From Rhizomys pruinosus (taxonomy: Eukaryota; Chordata; Mammalia; Rodentia; Spalacidae), in NCBI GenBank assembly GCA_009823505.1, contig VZQC01000356.1, forward strand, positions 236,285-300,284: a stretch of 64,000 nt of DNA, written 5' to 3'. Under the pieces are notes generated by a model. The model was not told where the DNA came from. It saw only the letters and a list, made by a program, of their open reading frames with translations, and searched no databases. Both the position numbers and the translations under genes were made by a program. Positions 1-9,777 of the stretch are shown here, piece after piece; the stretch's first letter is position 1, and each line of letters starts with the position of its first letter.

Positions 1-646
1 CCATGGCTGATGCCACAAGCTTACATCCTCTAATGGTTAGGAGACGTTATAAGCCACACGAAGACCCTGTCATACTTAACAGAAGAAAATGTAATTCATG
101 GATTAGCATACCATCCAAACATCTGTGTCTATACCAAGGTAACCTACCATAACAATTAGTACTGTTTAAATCCTATATATCTAATTGCGTGTGCTTCATT
201 TGTAGGATTGAAAGGCTATATATTATACTGTTTAAGTACCTATATATCTAATTGCATGTGCTTCATTAGTAGGATTGAAAGGTTATGCCCAGACAAGCTG
301 GCAGCCCCTGAAAGAAAACAACCAGAATTGACTAGAGACCAAGTCAACAGCTCCAGAGAAAGTAGACTGTTTTGCTTCTCATCCACCTGTGCCCCTTTTC
401 TAAGCCTAGGGAACAATCTGCGGAAGAGGGGGCGTGGTAGAATGTAAGGGCTACAATTGGGGTGAATGCTATATCTACAACAATATAGACTGGACACTCA
501 TTTGATCAACTTGATTGAACATACAAGCCCCCCCTGCTGGATGGTGAGACCCATGAGCTGTTTGGGTTTGGGCACAACTGCTTGTAAATTGGTTTTACAT
601 GAAGGATGCTTGTACTCACAGATTATCACGTACTGTTAAAAAAATG

Positions 647-677
<31 letters not shown>

Positions 678-880
678 ATAGAGAAAGACGCAGAAAAGTT
701 ATGGCAGAATGCATGAACTGGGATGGGTAGGGGTGGGGTGGGGGGAAGGGAAGGGGATATATGCCTGAACTGAATTGGAAAATGATGTATGAAATACACA
801 AAACATCAATAAAAAATATATATATTATATATATATTATATATATTATATATATATAATAAAATAAAATAAAAATAAAAG
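1..880 (+). mobile_element. L1 3' UTR end, truncated by window edge
   Basis: This stretch matches 15188-16000 of the full-length L1 downstream almost base for base, including the paired cttcattagtaggat blocks, the G-rich tract near 725-755 and the terminal block before the A-rich tail. The tail has decayed into an AT-rich microsatellite (about 812-880). The 5' limit lies outside the window, so the original length is unknown. It has no coding capacity; short ORFs here are incidental. Confidence 0.8.
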
Positions 881-984
881 ATAATTTTGTTCACTCTGAG
901 TTGTCTCCTGACATCTCTCCATATTTGCTGTTGGTGAGTCAAAAGTAATGTGTGCATATATAGCTTTTTCTGTATAGCTTTAAT

Positions 985-1368
985 ATCAATGTGATACACC
1001 TGGTTGGAGAAGCCTCCATTAAGGAATTTCCTCTATTGGACTGTTCTGTGGCTATGTCTGTGGAGTATTTTCTTGATTGATGAGTGATATGAAGTGCCCA
1101 GCCTAGTGTGTGTGATGGCACCCTTGTGCAAGTGGTTCTTTATGTATAGGAAGGCAAGTGAGCTTGGGCCAGAAGAGCAAGCCAGTAAGCATCATTCCCC
1201 TATGGCTTGTGCTTCACCTCCTGCCTCCAGGTTCCTGCCCTGAGTTTCCAACTTGGGCTCTCTCAGTGAGGAACAGTTGACCTGGGAGATGTCAGAGAAA
1301 TAAACCCTTTCTTCAAAAGTTGGTATTATCCAGAGTGTTTTGTCACACAACAGAAAAGTCAAGTAGAA
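985..1368 (+). repeat. Old rodent interspersed repeat (URR1-like?)
   Basis: Non-coding block with the words aataaaccctttcttc and gttttgtcaca at its right end. It is related to 52745-53095 (same strand) and 54668-55045 (opposite strand). I recognise it as a common rodent interspersed repeat, possibly a hAT-type URR1 element, but the family name is from memory and unsure. Confidence 0.5.
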
Positions 1369-1389
1369 CACGACTTATGAAGATATTGA

Positions 1390-1786
1390 TCAGATTTCAG
1401 ATTTTGGTGAATTATTTTTAGTCTATCAGTTCTAGAATTATACTGTTTGCAAACTGTACTATCTTATTTTTAAATTTCCTATATCAGTTAATTTGAAGTT
1501 TTCTCTTTCCTTTTTTCTCTGGTTACAGTTGATGCATAACTTTGAAGTAGAGTGGAGGGAATGACCACACTGGCTGCTGCCCTGATTAGGGTGGACATGG
1601 CTCCAGTGTTCTCCATTTAGTATAATGCTGGAATTAGCTTTTTGTCCTACAGTCTGTATTATGCTGTCATGTGTTCCTTCCATTGTCATCTTCAAACCGT
1701 TTAAATCTTAAAATTCTAAATTATTTTTTGGAATTTAATACATAAACATGAAATCATTTATTTCCCCGGTACACCTGGCATTAATC
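1390..1786 (-). mobile_element. Weak ancient L1 ORF2 relic
   Basis: Parts of this AT-rich stretch read, on the minus strand, like decayed L1 reverse-transcriptase sequence (for example the block around 1600-1670). No ORF survives. It forms the target in which the LTR element at 1793 inserted. Confidence 0.35.
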
Positions 1787-2006
1787 CTCCATTGTGGGGA
1801 GCAGGTGTGGCGACAGTCCTAAGAAGGCACCCGAGACTTTAGCAAAGTTTTATGACTAACACCTGAGTCTTATGATTAACACCTGATTCCCTCCTACCTC
1901 TAAGTAAAGCCACGCTCACCGTTTGAGCTGTGCAGGTGCACCCTGTATACAAGATCAGGCCAGATGATACCAATAGACCAGCCACGCAACCTGGGCAGGG
2001 AAGGTG

Positions 2007-2014
2007 GATAAATA
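2007..2014 (+). promoter_or_regulatory. TATA-like box in 5' LTR
   Basis: gataaata lies about 120 bp before the polyadenylation signal, the usual place for the core promoter of a retroviral LTR. The same motif occurs 3055 bp downstream in the 3' LTR. Confidence 0.5.
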
Positions 2015-2128
2015 GAGGGACTTTCTAGATAGAGGGAGATACACAGACACACACACTCTCTCTCCTTTCTAGTCTGAGAGAGAAGCTTGCTTGCCTGAGG
2101 CGTTCTGACAAGACCTGCCTGCCTGAAT

Positions 2129-2134
2129 AATAAA
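2129..2134 (+). promoter_or_regulatory. LTR polyadenylation signal
   Basis: AATAAA within aataataaacagc in the 5' LTR; the counterpart at 5184-5189 in the 3' LTR would end the genomic transcript. Confidence 0.7.
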
Positions 2135-2234
2135 CAGCTTTGAGAAGAACGAGTGAGAGGTGCTTTGTTGCTGCGGCTTCATACAAGTGTCCCCTATGAG
2201 TGTATGAGTGTTTCATACAAGTGTTTCATACAAG

Positions 2235-2252
2235 TGGTGGCCCGTACAGGGA
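2235..2252 (+). promoter_or_regulatory. Primer-binding site, tRNA-Lys-like
   Basis: An 18-nt site begins two bases after the 5' LTR. It resembles the lysine-tRNA primer site of class II retroviruses, with one inserted G and two substitutions. Position is diagnostic; the exact tRNA is inference. Confidence 0.6.
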
Positions 2253-3357
2253 AGGCAGAGCGACGGCCACGCTCAGCCCAGAGCCCCCGAACTTTAGCAG
2301 CATCGAGGAAGACAGCCGCGAGGCGAGTGCAGCACAAAAGAGGCTCAAGCTGGATAATGACCGCAGCGTAAGCACAACAAAGAGACTTAAGACATTTGCC
2401 ACAGAGACTTCAACAGAGCTGCAGAGACTTAAGACCGCAGCATAAGTGCAACAAAGAGAGAAAAGACATTTGCTACAAAGACTTAAGAATGCAGCGTAAG
2501 CACAACAAAGAGACTTAAGAGACTTCAGCTTCAGACCAGGCTTCAACAGGGCTCAGCTAGCAGAGACTGTGAGCAGGTGCTTGGAAGGGCCTCGGTGCCG
2601 CAGGCTCAGCGTAGCCAGAAAGAACCCGCCGAGCTGGCCCGAGCACCGATCGGGCAAACCCAGAGAAAAAACCAGCCGTTCGACTGAAGCGCGGGGCGCG
2701 CAGAAGATACGAAGGAAGCGCGGACTGAAAATTTCTTAAAGGGGCCTCGGTGCCGCGGGCTCGGCGTGAATCCAGAACCCGCTGAGCTGGCCCGAGCACC
2801 GATCTGACAGACCCAGAGAGAAAAACCAGCCGTTCGACTGAAACTTGGCGAAAGGAAGAGCGGGGCGCGCAGGAGATGCGGAGGAAGCGCGGGGCGTGCA
2901 GGAGATGACGTCGGCGGCCAGCAGCCTGCAGGCGAGGAGGCGGAGCAGCCCCGCCGAAGCGGGCGGTTTGGACTTTCTCGTGACAAAAGCTGAACTGGGA
3001 ACTGGGGCACCGCCGTGCGCTGGACAGCCTGCAGGCGAGGAGGCGGAGCAGCCCTGCCTGTGACGGTTTGGACTTTCTCGTAGCAGAGGCTGAACTGGGG
3101 ACTGGGGCACCGCCGTGCATGGGAAAAGGAAAGAAAAGCATGGTAAAGGGAACAGTTAAAGCCCAGAAAACCCCCTGGGAGGGGGGGGACAGTAAAGCTC
3201 CTCGGAGGGGGAACAAAAACAAAAACAAATACTAAAAAATAAGTAAAGCCCGAAAAAGGGGGAACAGTTGAGGCCCAGAAAGGGGGGAATAGTTAAAGCC
3301 CAGAAAAGGAGGAATAAAGCCCAGAAAAGGAGGAATAGTTAACAGTTAAAGCCCAGT
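2253..3357 (+). repeat. LTR-element leader made of direct duplications
   Basis: Non-coding interior. 2330-2530 repeats a caacaaagagacttaaga-type motif several times. A ~100-150-bp block at 2588 recurs at 2743. A ~95-bp block at 2923 recurs at 3028, both containing ggtttggactttctcg. 3200-3357 repeats an agttaaagcccagaaaa motif. Plus-strand ORFs are short and minus-strand ones are artefacts of GC richness. It may hold the packaging signal, by position only. Confidence 0.8.
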
Positions 3358-3366
3358 AAAGGGGGG

Positions 3367-4735
3367 AAGGCTCCCCAGTAAATGGGGACAATAAGGAAAG
3401 CTCCCCGGTAAATGGGGACAATAAGGAAGGCTCCCCGGAAATGGGGACAATAAGGAAGGCTCCCCGGAAATGGGGACAATAAGGAAGGCTCCCCGGAAAT
3501 GGGGACAATAAGGAAGGCTCCCCGGAAATGGGGACAATAAGGAAGGCTCCCCGGAAATGGGGACAATAAGGAAGGCTCCCCGGAAATGGGGACAATAAGG
3601 AAGGCTCCCCGGAAATGGGGACAATAAGGAAGGCTCCCCGGAAATGGGGACAATAAGGAAGGCTCCCCGGAAATGGGGACAATAAGGAAGGCTCCCCGGA
3701 AATGGGGACAATAAGGAAGGCTCCCCGGAAATGGGGACAATAAGGAAGGCTCCCCGGAAATGGGGACAATAAGGAAGGCTCCCCGGAAATGGGGACAATA
3801 AGGAAGGCTCCCCGGAAATGGGGACAATAAGGAAGGCTCCCCGGAAATGGGGACAATAAGGAAGGCTCCCCGGAAATGGGGACAATAAGGAAGGCTCCCC
3901 GGAAATGGGGACAATAAGGAAGGCTCCCCGGAAATGGGGACAATAAGGAAGGCTCCCCGGAAATGGGGACAATAAGGAAGGCTCCCCGGAAATGGGGACA
4001 ATAAGGAAGGCTCCCCGGAAATGGGGACAATAAGGAAGGCTCCCCGGAAATGGGGACAATAAGGAAGGCTCCCCGGAAATGGGGACAATAAGGAAGGCTC
4101 CCCGGAAATGGGGACAATAAGGAAGGCTCCCCGGAAATGGGGACAATAAGGAAGGCTCCCCGGAAATGGGGACAATAAGGAAGGCTCCCCGGAAATGGGG
4201 ACAATAAGGAAGGCTCCCCGGAAATGGGGACAATAAGGAAGGCTCCCCGGAAATGGGGACAATAAGGAAGGCTCCCCGGAAATGGGGACAATAAGGAAGG
4301 CTCCCCGGAAATGGGGACAATAAGGAAGGCTCCCCGGAAATGGGGACAATAAGGAAGGCTCCCCGGAAATGGGGACAATAAGGAAGGCTCCCCGGAAATG
4401 GGGACAATAAGGAAGGCTCCCCGGAAATGGGGACAATAAGGAAGGCTCCCCGGAAATGGGGACAATAAGGAAGGCTCCCCGGAAATGGGGACAATAAGGA
4501 AGGCTCCCCGGAAATGGGGACAATAAGGAAGGCTCCCCGGAAATGGGGACAATAAGGAAGGCTCCCCGGAAATGGGGACAATAAGGAAGGCTCCCCGGAA
4601 ATGGGGACAATAAGGAAGGCTCCCCGGTAAATGGGGACAATAAGGAAGGCTCCCCGGAAATGGGGACAATAAGGAAGGCTCCCCGGAAATGGGGACAATA
4701 AGGAAGGCTCCCCGGAAAGTAGGGGACAATAAGGG
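3367..4735 (+). repeat. 29-bp tandem array (~47 copies)
   Basis: Head-to-tail array with unit ggctccccggaaatggggacaa plus taaggaa (29 bp). About 41 consecutive copies from ~3425 to ~4625 look identical; edge copies carry a 30-bp variant (ggtaaatgg) or gtagggg. As 29 is not a multiple of three and the minus strand of the unit has no stop in any frame, three long minus-strand ORFs (433-478 codons) arise with a 29-residue period; they are not genes. The unit resembles the purine-rich words around the element's own polypurine tract. Confidence 0.95.
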
Positions 4736-4833
4736 AAAAATAAGTAAAGCCCAGAAAAGGAGGACCCGGTAAAGGAGGAACAGTTAAAGCCCGGAAAAGG
4801 GAAAACAGTTAAAAATCTCTTTACTAAAATAAT

Positions 4834-4847
4834 AAAAAAGGGGGAGA
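4834..4847 (+). promoter_or_regulatory. Polypurine tract
   Basis: aaaaaagggggaga runs directly into the TG of the 3' LTR. This is the expected primer for plus-strand synthesis and fixes the element's orientation. Confidence 0.85.
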
Positions 4848-5287
4848 TGTGGGGAGCAGGTGTGGCGACAGTCCTAAGAAGGCACCCGAGACTTTAGCAA
4901 AGTTTTATGACTAACACCTGAGTCTTATGATTAACACCTGATTCCCTCCTACCTCTAAGTAAAGCCACGCTCACCGTTTGAGCTGTGCAGGTGCACCCTG
5001 TATACAAGATCAGGCCAGATGATACCAATAGACCAGCCACGCAACCTGGGCAGGGAAGGTGGATAAATAGAGGGACTTTCTAGATAGAGGGAGATACACA
5101 GACACACACACTCTCTCTCCTTTCTAGTCTGAGAGAGAAGCTTGCTTGCCTGAGGCGTTCTGACAAGACCTGTCTGCCTGAATAATAAACAGCTTTGAGA
5201 AGAACGAGTGAGAGGTGCTTTGTTGCTGCGGCTTCATACAAGTGTCTCATACTAGTGTACAAGTGTCCCCTACAAGTGTTCCATACA
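4848..5287 (+). repeat. 3' LTR of the non-autonomous element
   Basis: 440 bp, TG...CA, matching the 5' LTR except for one C-to-T in the first 385 bp and about ten substitutions, without gaps, in the final 55 bp. Polyadenylation signal at 5184-5189. Followed by the target duplication ctccat. Confidence 0.93.
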
Positions 5288-5517
5288 CTCCATGTCCACC
5301 TGCTCTCTCTCAATTACTTTTTTTCGTATATGTGTATATGAGTACATATGCATATGTATGCGTTCATATATACATAATATATTATATATAATGTGGTGAT
5401 CCAAAATAGTCAAGATGGTGTGCACATGTGTGTAGAGCTGCCCACTTGGTTAGATAACCTATCAGGGAGCTCATCCTTGGAGAAAACTGACTTTTCCTCC
5501 CTCAGAATTCAGTGACT

Positions 5518-5530
5518 ACATACATCTCCA

Positions 5531-5566
<36 letters not shown>

Positions 5567-5675
5567 ATCTATCTATCTATCTATCTATCTATCATCTATC
5601 TATCAAAACTCCATATCTCCCCCAGAATGCAATGACTACAAACATCTCCATATCTACCATCTATCTATCTATCTA

Positions 5676-5728
<53 letters not shown>

Positions 5729-5755
5729 GTCTATCTATCTGTCTATCTAATTAAT
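5518..5755 (+). repeat. (TATC)n microsatellite, two blocks
   Basis: Two runs of tatc repeats separated by a unique block. The leading sequence (cagtgactacatacatctcc, near 5508-5527) is repeated with changes at about 5628, so a segment including the microsatellite start was duplicated. It abuts the antisense L1. Confidence 0.9.
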
Positions 5756-5757
5756 TA

Positions 5758-7755
5758 ATTACAAAATTTTATTGTTTTTGAGGCTATTGTGAGTGAGAAG
5801 GTATCCTTGTATTCCTTCTTCAGTTGCTTGTTGTTGGTGAAAGAAAGGTTATTGATTTCTCTAGGTTAATTTTGTATCCTGCCAATTTACTGAAACTCTA
5901 ATCATTTCTAGGAGTTTTCTGGTGGAGTTTTTAGCATCCCTTAAGTAAATAATCATATCATCAGCAAAAAGGGATAGCTTGACTTCCTCTTTTCCAATTA
6001 GTACTCCTTTAATTTCCTCTTCTTGTCTTATTGCCCTGACAAGTGTTTCAAGCACTATACTGAAGAGGAGTCGTGTCAGGGGGCAGCCTTGCCTAGTTCC
6101 TACCTTTAAAGGGAATGTTTCTGTCGTTTCCCCATTTAGGATGATATTGGCTGTGGGTTTCCTGTCTATGTCTTTTGTTACATTCAGGAAAGATCCCTCT
6201 AATCCAATTCCCTCTAAGACTTTAAGCATGAAGGAATGCTAGATTTTGTCAAAGGATTTTTCTGCATCAATTGAGATGATGGTGTGTTTTTTGTCTTTCA
6301 GTCCATTTATATGCTTGATGATAATTATTGACTTTCGTATGTTGAACCATCCCTGAATCTCTCGTATGAATCCAACTTGATCATGATGGATGATCTTCTT
6401 GATGTGGGTCTGTATGCAATTTGCCAGTATCCTGTTTAGAATTGTGGCATCTGTGTTCATTAGGGAGATGGGTCTATAGTTCTCCTTTTTGGTTGTATCT
6501 TTGCCTGGTTTTTGGTAATATAGTGATGCTGGCTTCATAGAAGGAATTTGGGAGAATTCCCTTTGTTTGTATCCTTCTAAACAATTTCAGTAATAATAGT
6601 TGTATGTCTTTTTCGAATGTTTTATAGAATTCTGCCGTGAACCTGTCTGGGCCTGGGCTTTTTTTTTTAGTTGGGCTGCTTCTTATTACATCTTCAGTTT
6701 CTTCATATATTATGGGTGTATTTAAGCTGTTGATCTCTTCTTGGTTGAGCTTTGGTGATTCTGAGGATTTCAGATGTTCATCCATTTCTTCTTGGTTTTC
6801 AAACTTGGTAAAGTATAGGTTTTTGAAGTATTCCCATAGGATTATCTGGATCTTTTCATTGTCTATTGTGATATTTACCTTTTCATCATGGATTGTATGG
6901 ATTTGGAGTTGTTCCTTCTTTCTTTTGGTTAACTGGGCTAGAGGNTTTTCATCACAGATTGTATTGATTTGGAGTTGTTCCTTCTTTCTTTTTGTTAACT
7001 GGGCTAGAGGTCTGTCTATCTTGTTTATTCTTTCAAAGAACCAACTTTTGGCTTCATTGATTTTTTATATTGTTTTCTTTGTTTCTATTTCATTGATTTC
7101 TGCTCTGATTTTTGTTATTTCTTCCTGTCTGTTGCGTTTAGGGGTTCATCTGTTGTTGCCTTTCTGGTGCTTTTAGCTGCAGTGTTAGATCGTTCACTTG
7201 TACTCTTTCTGTTTTTCTAATGTAGATACCCAGGGCTATAAACTTCCCTCTTAGAACTGCTTTTAAGGTATCCCAAAGGTTTTGTTGTCTTGTATTATCA
7301 TTGTCATTCAGTTCCAGGAATGCTTTTATTTCTTTCTTTATCTCTTCTTTGACCCATTCATTATTCAAGAGTGTGTTGTTTAGTCTCTATGTGTTCTTGT
7401 AGATAGTAGGGCTTATCCTGGTTTTGATATTGAGCTTTATTATACTGTGGTCTGATAGAATGCATGAAATTATTTCAATCATTTTATATTTGTGTAAATT
7501 TCTTCTGTGTCCCAGTATGTTGTCGATTTTGGAGAATGTTCCCTGGGGTGCTGAGTAGAAAGTGAATTCTCTGGAATTAGGGTGGTTTATTCGGTAGATG
7601 TCTGTGAGGTCCATTTGGTGTATCATATTTTTCAGTTCAGATGTTTCTTTGTTCATTCTTTGTCCTGTTGACCTGTCCAAAGGACTCAGTGGGGTACTGA
7701 AGTCCCCTACTATAAGAGTACTGGGGTTAGTCTGTGCTTTGTTGTCCTGGAGATA
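5758..7755 (-). mobile_element. Truncated antisense L1 ORF2 (EN-RT)
   Basis: Minus-strand copy of L1 ORF2 equivalent to roughly 12090 back to 10180 of the full-length element, so it lacks both ORF ends. Reverse-transcriptase text such as [12 protein letters not shown] and the endonuclease-side text EFTFYSAPQGTFSKIDNI are visible, interrupted by stops and frameshifts. A single ambiguous base (N, 6945) lies between two near-identical ~65-bp blocks that occur once in the intact L1. Confidence 0.93.
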
Positions 7756-7930
7756 TCAGCTAACAGGGCAACTCCACCCCAACAGTCACGCAACACAATG
7801 ATTTTGCTATCCAACAAACTAAGGAAACAATTATCCAACAACCCAGGAATGGATCTATCCAACAATCTACCTTACTGAAGTGCCCCGCTCCTACCTGTGC
7901 TTTACCTGGTCCTGGGATGTCCCTGATCTA
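7756..7930. other. Unassigned 175 bp between L1 fragments
   Basis: Contains repeated atccaacaa words but no ORF or recognisable repeat. It may be filler captured during L1 insertion or part of an L1 5' region. Confidence 0.3.
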
Positions 7931-8078
7931 AGCACTGTGAACTCAATTCTCCAGACTTTTTCTTCTATCAACTTCGGGGATTCAGGTTTCAGATTGATAT
8001 CTTTGATCCACTCGGAGTTTATTTTTGCACAGGGCAAGGGTAGGGGTTTAATTATGTTCTCTTACATATGGTGATCCA
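7931..8078 (-). mobile_element. Antisense L1 ORF2 C-terminal fragment
   Basis: Reverse complement of the region equivalent to 12605-12750 of the full-length L1 (the SKWIKDL block). More diverged than its neighbours. The sense full-length L1 begins directly after it. Confidence 0.75.
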
Positions 8079-8528
8079 TGGGTGGCCCCGCCCCCACGTA
8101 GTTGCAAGTAGGAGGAGATCCTGGCTTTGGGGTCTGTCGCAGACACCATATTCTGGTCCTGAGCATGGCAGGGGTCAGGAGCAGCCCGCCACTGCTCCAG
8201 GAAGGAACTGAGGTATGGGCTAAGTCAGGAATACCCCCCCACCAACATCTGGAATTGAGGAGAGAGTATCCAGTGGATTAAGAGAACATTCAGAACAGGA
8301 AAGGAAGAGACTTCCCATATCCAATATATAAACAAAAGTGAAAGCCTGAAACCTAGACAAGTCAACACTCCATAAACAAGGAGGAGGGAAGGAAGGGGAA
8401 AAAATAAAGCATTGGAAGGAGGCAAGCAAAATAAAACAAGCTTTCAGCCTTCAACAAACCAAAAAGGTATTTGGGATTTGAATCACAAAAGGGAAACCCA
8501 CATGCCAGGGAGAGGATGAAGAGACAAC
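8079..8528 (+). promoter_or_regulatory. L1 5' UTR
   Basis: Begins with a CpG-bearing segment (tggccccgcccccacg) and runs to the ORF1 start. No monomer repeats of the mouse kind are present. L1 5' UTRs carry an internal RNA polymerase II promoter; that role here is by analogy. Confidence 0.6.
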
Positions 8529-9733
8529 ATGGGAAAGTTGCAGGATAATTCCGCACCAAGCTCTACCAACTCAGTAGGAGACAGCTACAATTGGATCCCC
8601 CTGGAGGTGACCCCAGAAACAGACCTTAGAGGTCTAATTGCAGACCTATGCAGAGAAATTAAAGAACATAAAGAAGAATTCAGAGAAGTAAAGAGAGAGA
8701 ATGAAAAACCCAAAAGGACCTGGAAGGATACAATGACAAACTAAAGGAAGAATTCAGAGAAGTAAAGAGAGAGAATGAAAAACTCAAAAATGACCTAGAG
8801 GGATACAATAACAAACTAAAGGAAGAGATTGACAAACTCCAGATAGAACGAGAGAGACAAAAAAACAAACACCTTAAGGAAGTAGAAACACTGAAAAAGG
8901 AGCCCAAGCAACGAAGTAAGGAGCACCAAGAAGAGACTGAGAAACTCATAAAGGAAATGGATATATTAAAGAAATCACAGGATGAAATGAAAAAGGAAAT
9001 AGAACACTTATCCAACCAGGAAGAAAGGAAAGGAAAAAGCCTCAGAAATAGAATGGAGGAAGCAGAACAAAGAATATCAGATCTGGAAGATAATACAGAG
9101 CAACTAAAAAACTCAAATAAAGATTATGAAAAATTTAAAAATACACAAAACTGGAACAACCAGGAAATATGGGACACTATGAAAAGATCAAACCTCCGCA
9201 TCATGGGAATAGAGGAAGGAGAAGAATCTCAAGAGAATAGTATTGATCAGATCTTCAACAGAATAATAGATGAAAACTTCCCCAAACTAAAAGTAGACAA
9301 ACCCATTCAAATACAAGAAGCACACAGGACTCCAAATAGACAAGATCAGAAAAGAAACTCCCCACGCCACATCATAGTCAAAATGCTAGATGCCCAAAAC
9401 AAAGATAAAATTCTGAAGGCCACAAAAGAAAAACAAGTCACATACAAAGGGAAACCCATCAGAATTACAACTGACTTCTCGCCGCAAACCATGAAAGCAA
9501 GAAGAACATGGAGCAAAGCATTCCCAGTGTTAAAGGACTATGGATGCCAACCCAGAATACTTTACCCAGCAAAAATGTCAATTACAGTTGAAGGAGAGAG
9601 AAGAATCTTCCAAGACAAAAACAAGATGATAGAATACATGTCCGGAAAACCAACTCTCCAGAAAATGCTTGAAGCAATTCAAAGGGCAGAAGAGAGGAGC
9701 AACTATCCTCAAGCACCTAGGAAAAGAAACTAA
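8529..9733 (+). pseudogene. L1 ORF1 (RNA-binding protein), one frameshift
   Basis: ORF1p is the trimeric RNA-binding partner of L1 RNA. The first frame opens at 8529 (MGKLQDNSAPSS) and stops at 8744; the rest reads in the frame offset by one base, from about 8720 to 9733. Counting one missing base the product would be ~401 residues, longer than the 350-370 usual in muroids. The extra length comes from a 25-codon tandem duplication in the coiled coil (copies starting near 8673 and 8747); the missing base lies in the first copy near 8711-8717. After the coiled coil come the RRM (NLRIMGIEEGE) and the C-terminal domain (PRHIIVKMLDAQNKDKILKA). Confidence 0.9.
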
Positions 9734-9777
9734 TAAAAATATAAACATAGGAGTAGAATCAGAGACTAAAAGTCCAA

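Larger units (their letters stand above)
1793..2232 (+). repeat. 5' LTR of the non-autonomous element
   Basis: 440 bp, TG...CA. Contains a TATA-like gataaata (2007-2014) and AATAAA (2129-2134), placing U3-R-U5 in the expected order. Only one base differs from the 3' LTR up to 2177, but the last 55 bp differ at about ten positions. Confidence 0.93.
1793..5287 (+). mobile_element. Non-autonomous class II-type LTR retrotransposon
   Basis: Complete 3.5-kb element: two 440-bp LTRs starting TG and ending CA, flanked by the 6-bp target duplication ctccat (1787-1792 and 5288-5293). A primer-binding site lies just after the 5' LTR and a purine tract ends exactly at the 3' LTR. A 6-bp duplication and a lysine-type primer site fit class II (ERVK/IAP-like) elements. 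No gag, pro, pol or env ORF exists inside, so it must have moved with enzymes supplied by another element. The LTR bodies differ by one base over 385 bp, so insertion was recent. The interior is built of nested direct repeats plus a 29-bp array. Confidence 0.93.

Noticed and set aside
3293..4729. Three overlapping minus-strand ORFs of 433-478 codons with a 29-residue repeat
   Set aside because: A 29-bp unit without stops on that strand opens all three frames automatically; every unit repeats identically at DNA level and the array lies inside an LTR element.
3367..4735. Regular 29-bp repeats resembling a CRISPR array
   Set aside because: Units are contiguous with no spacers, and the context is a rodent LTR retrotransposon.
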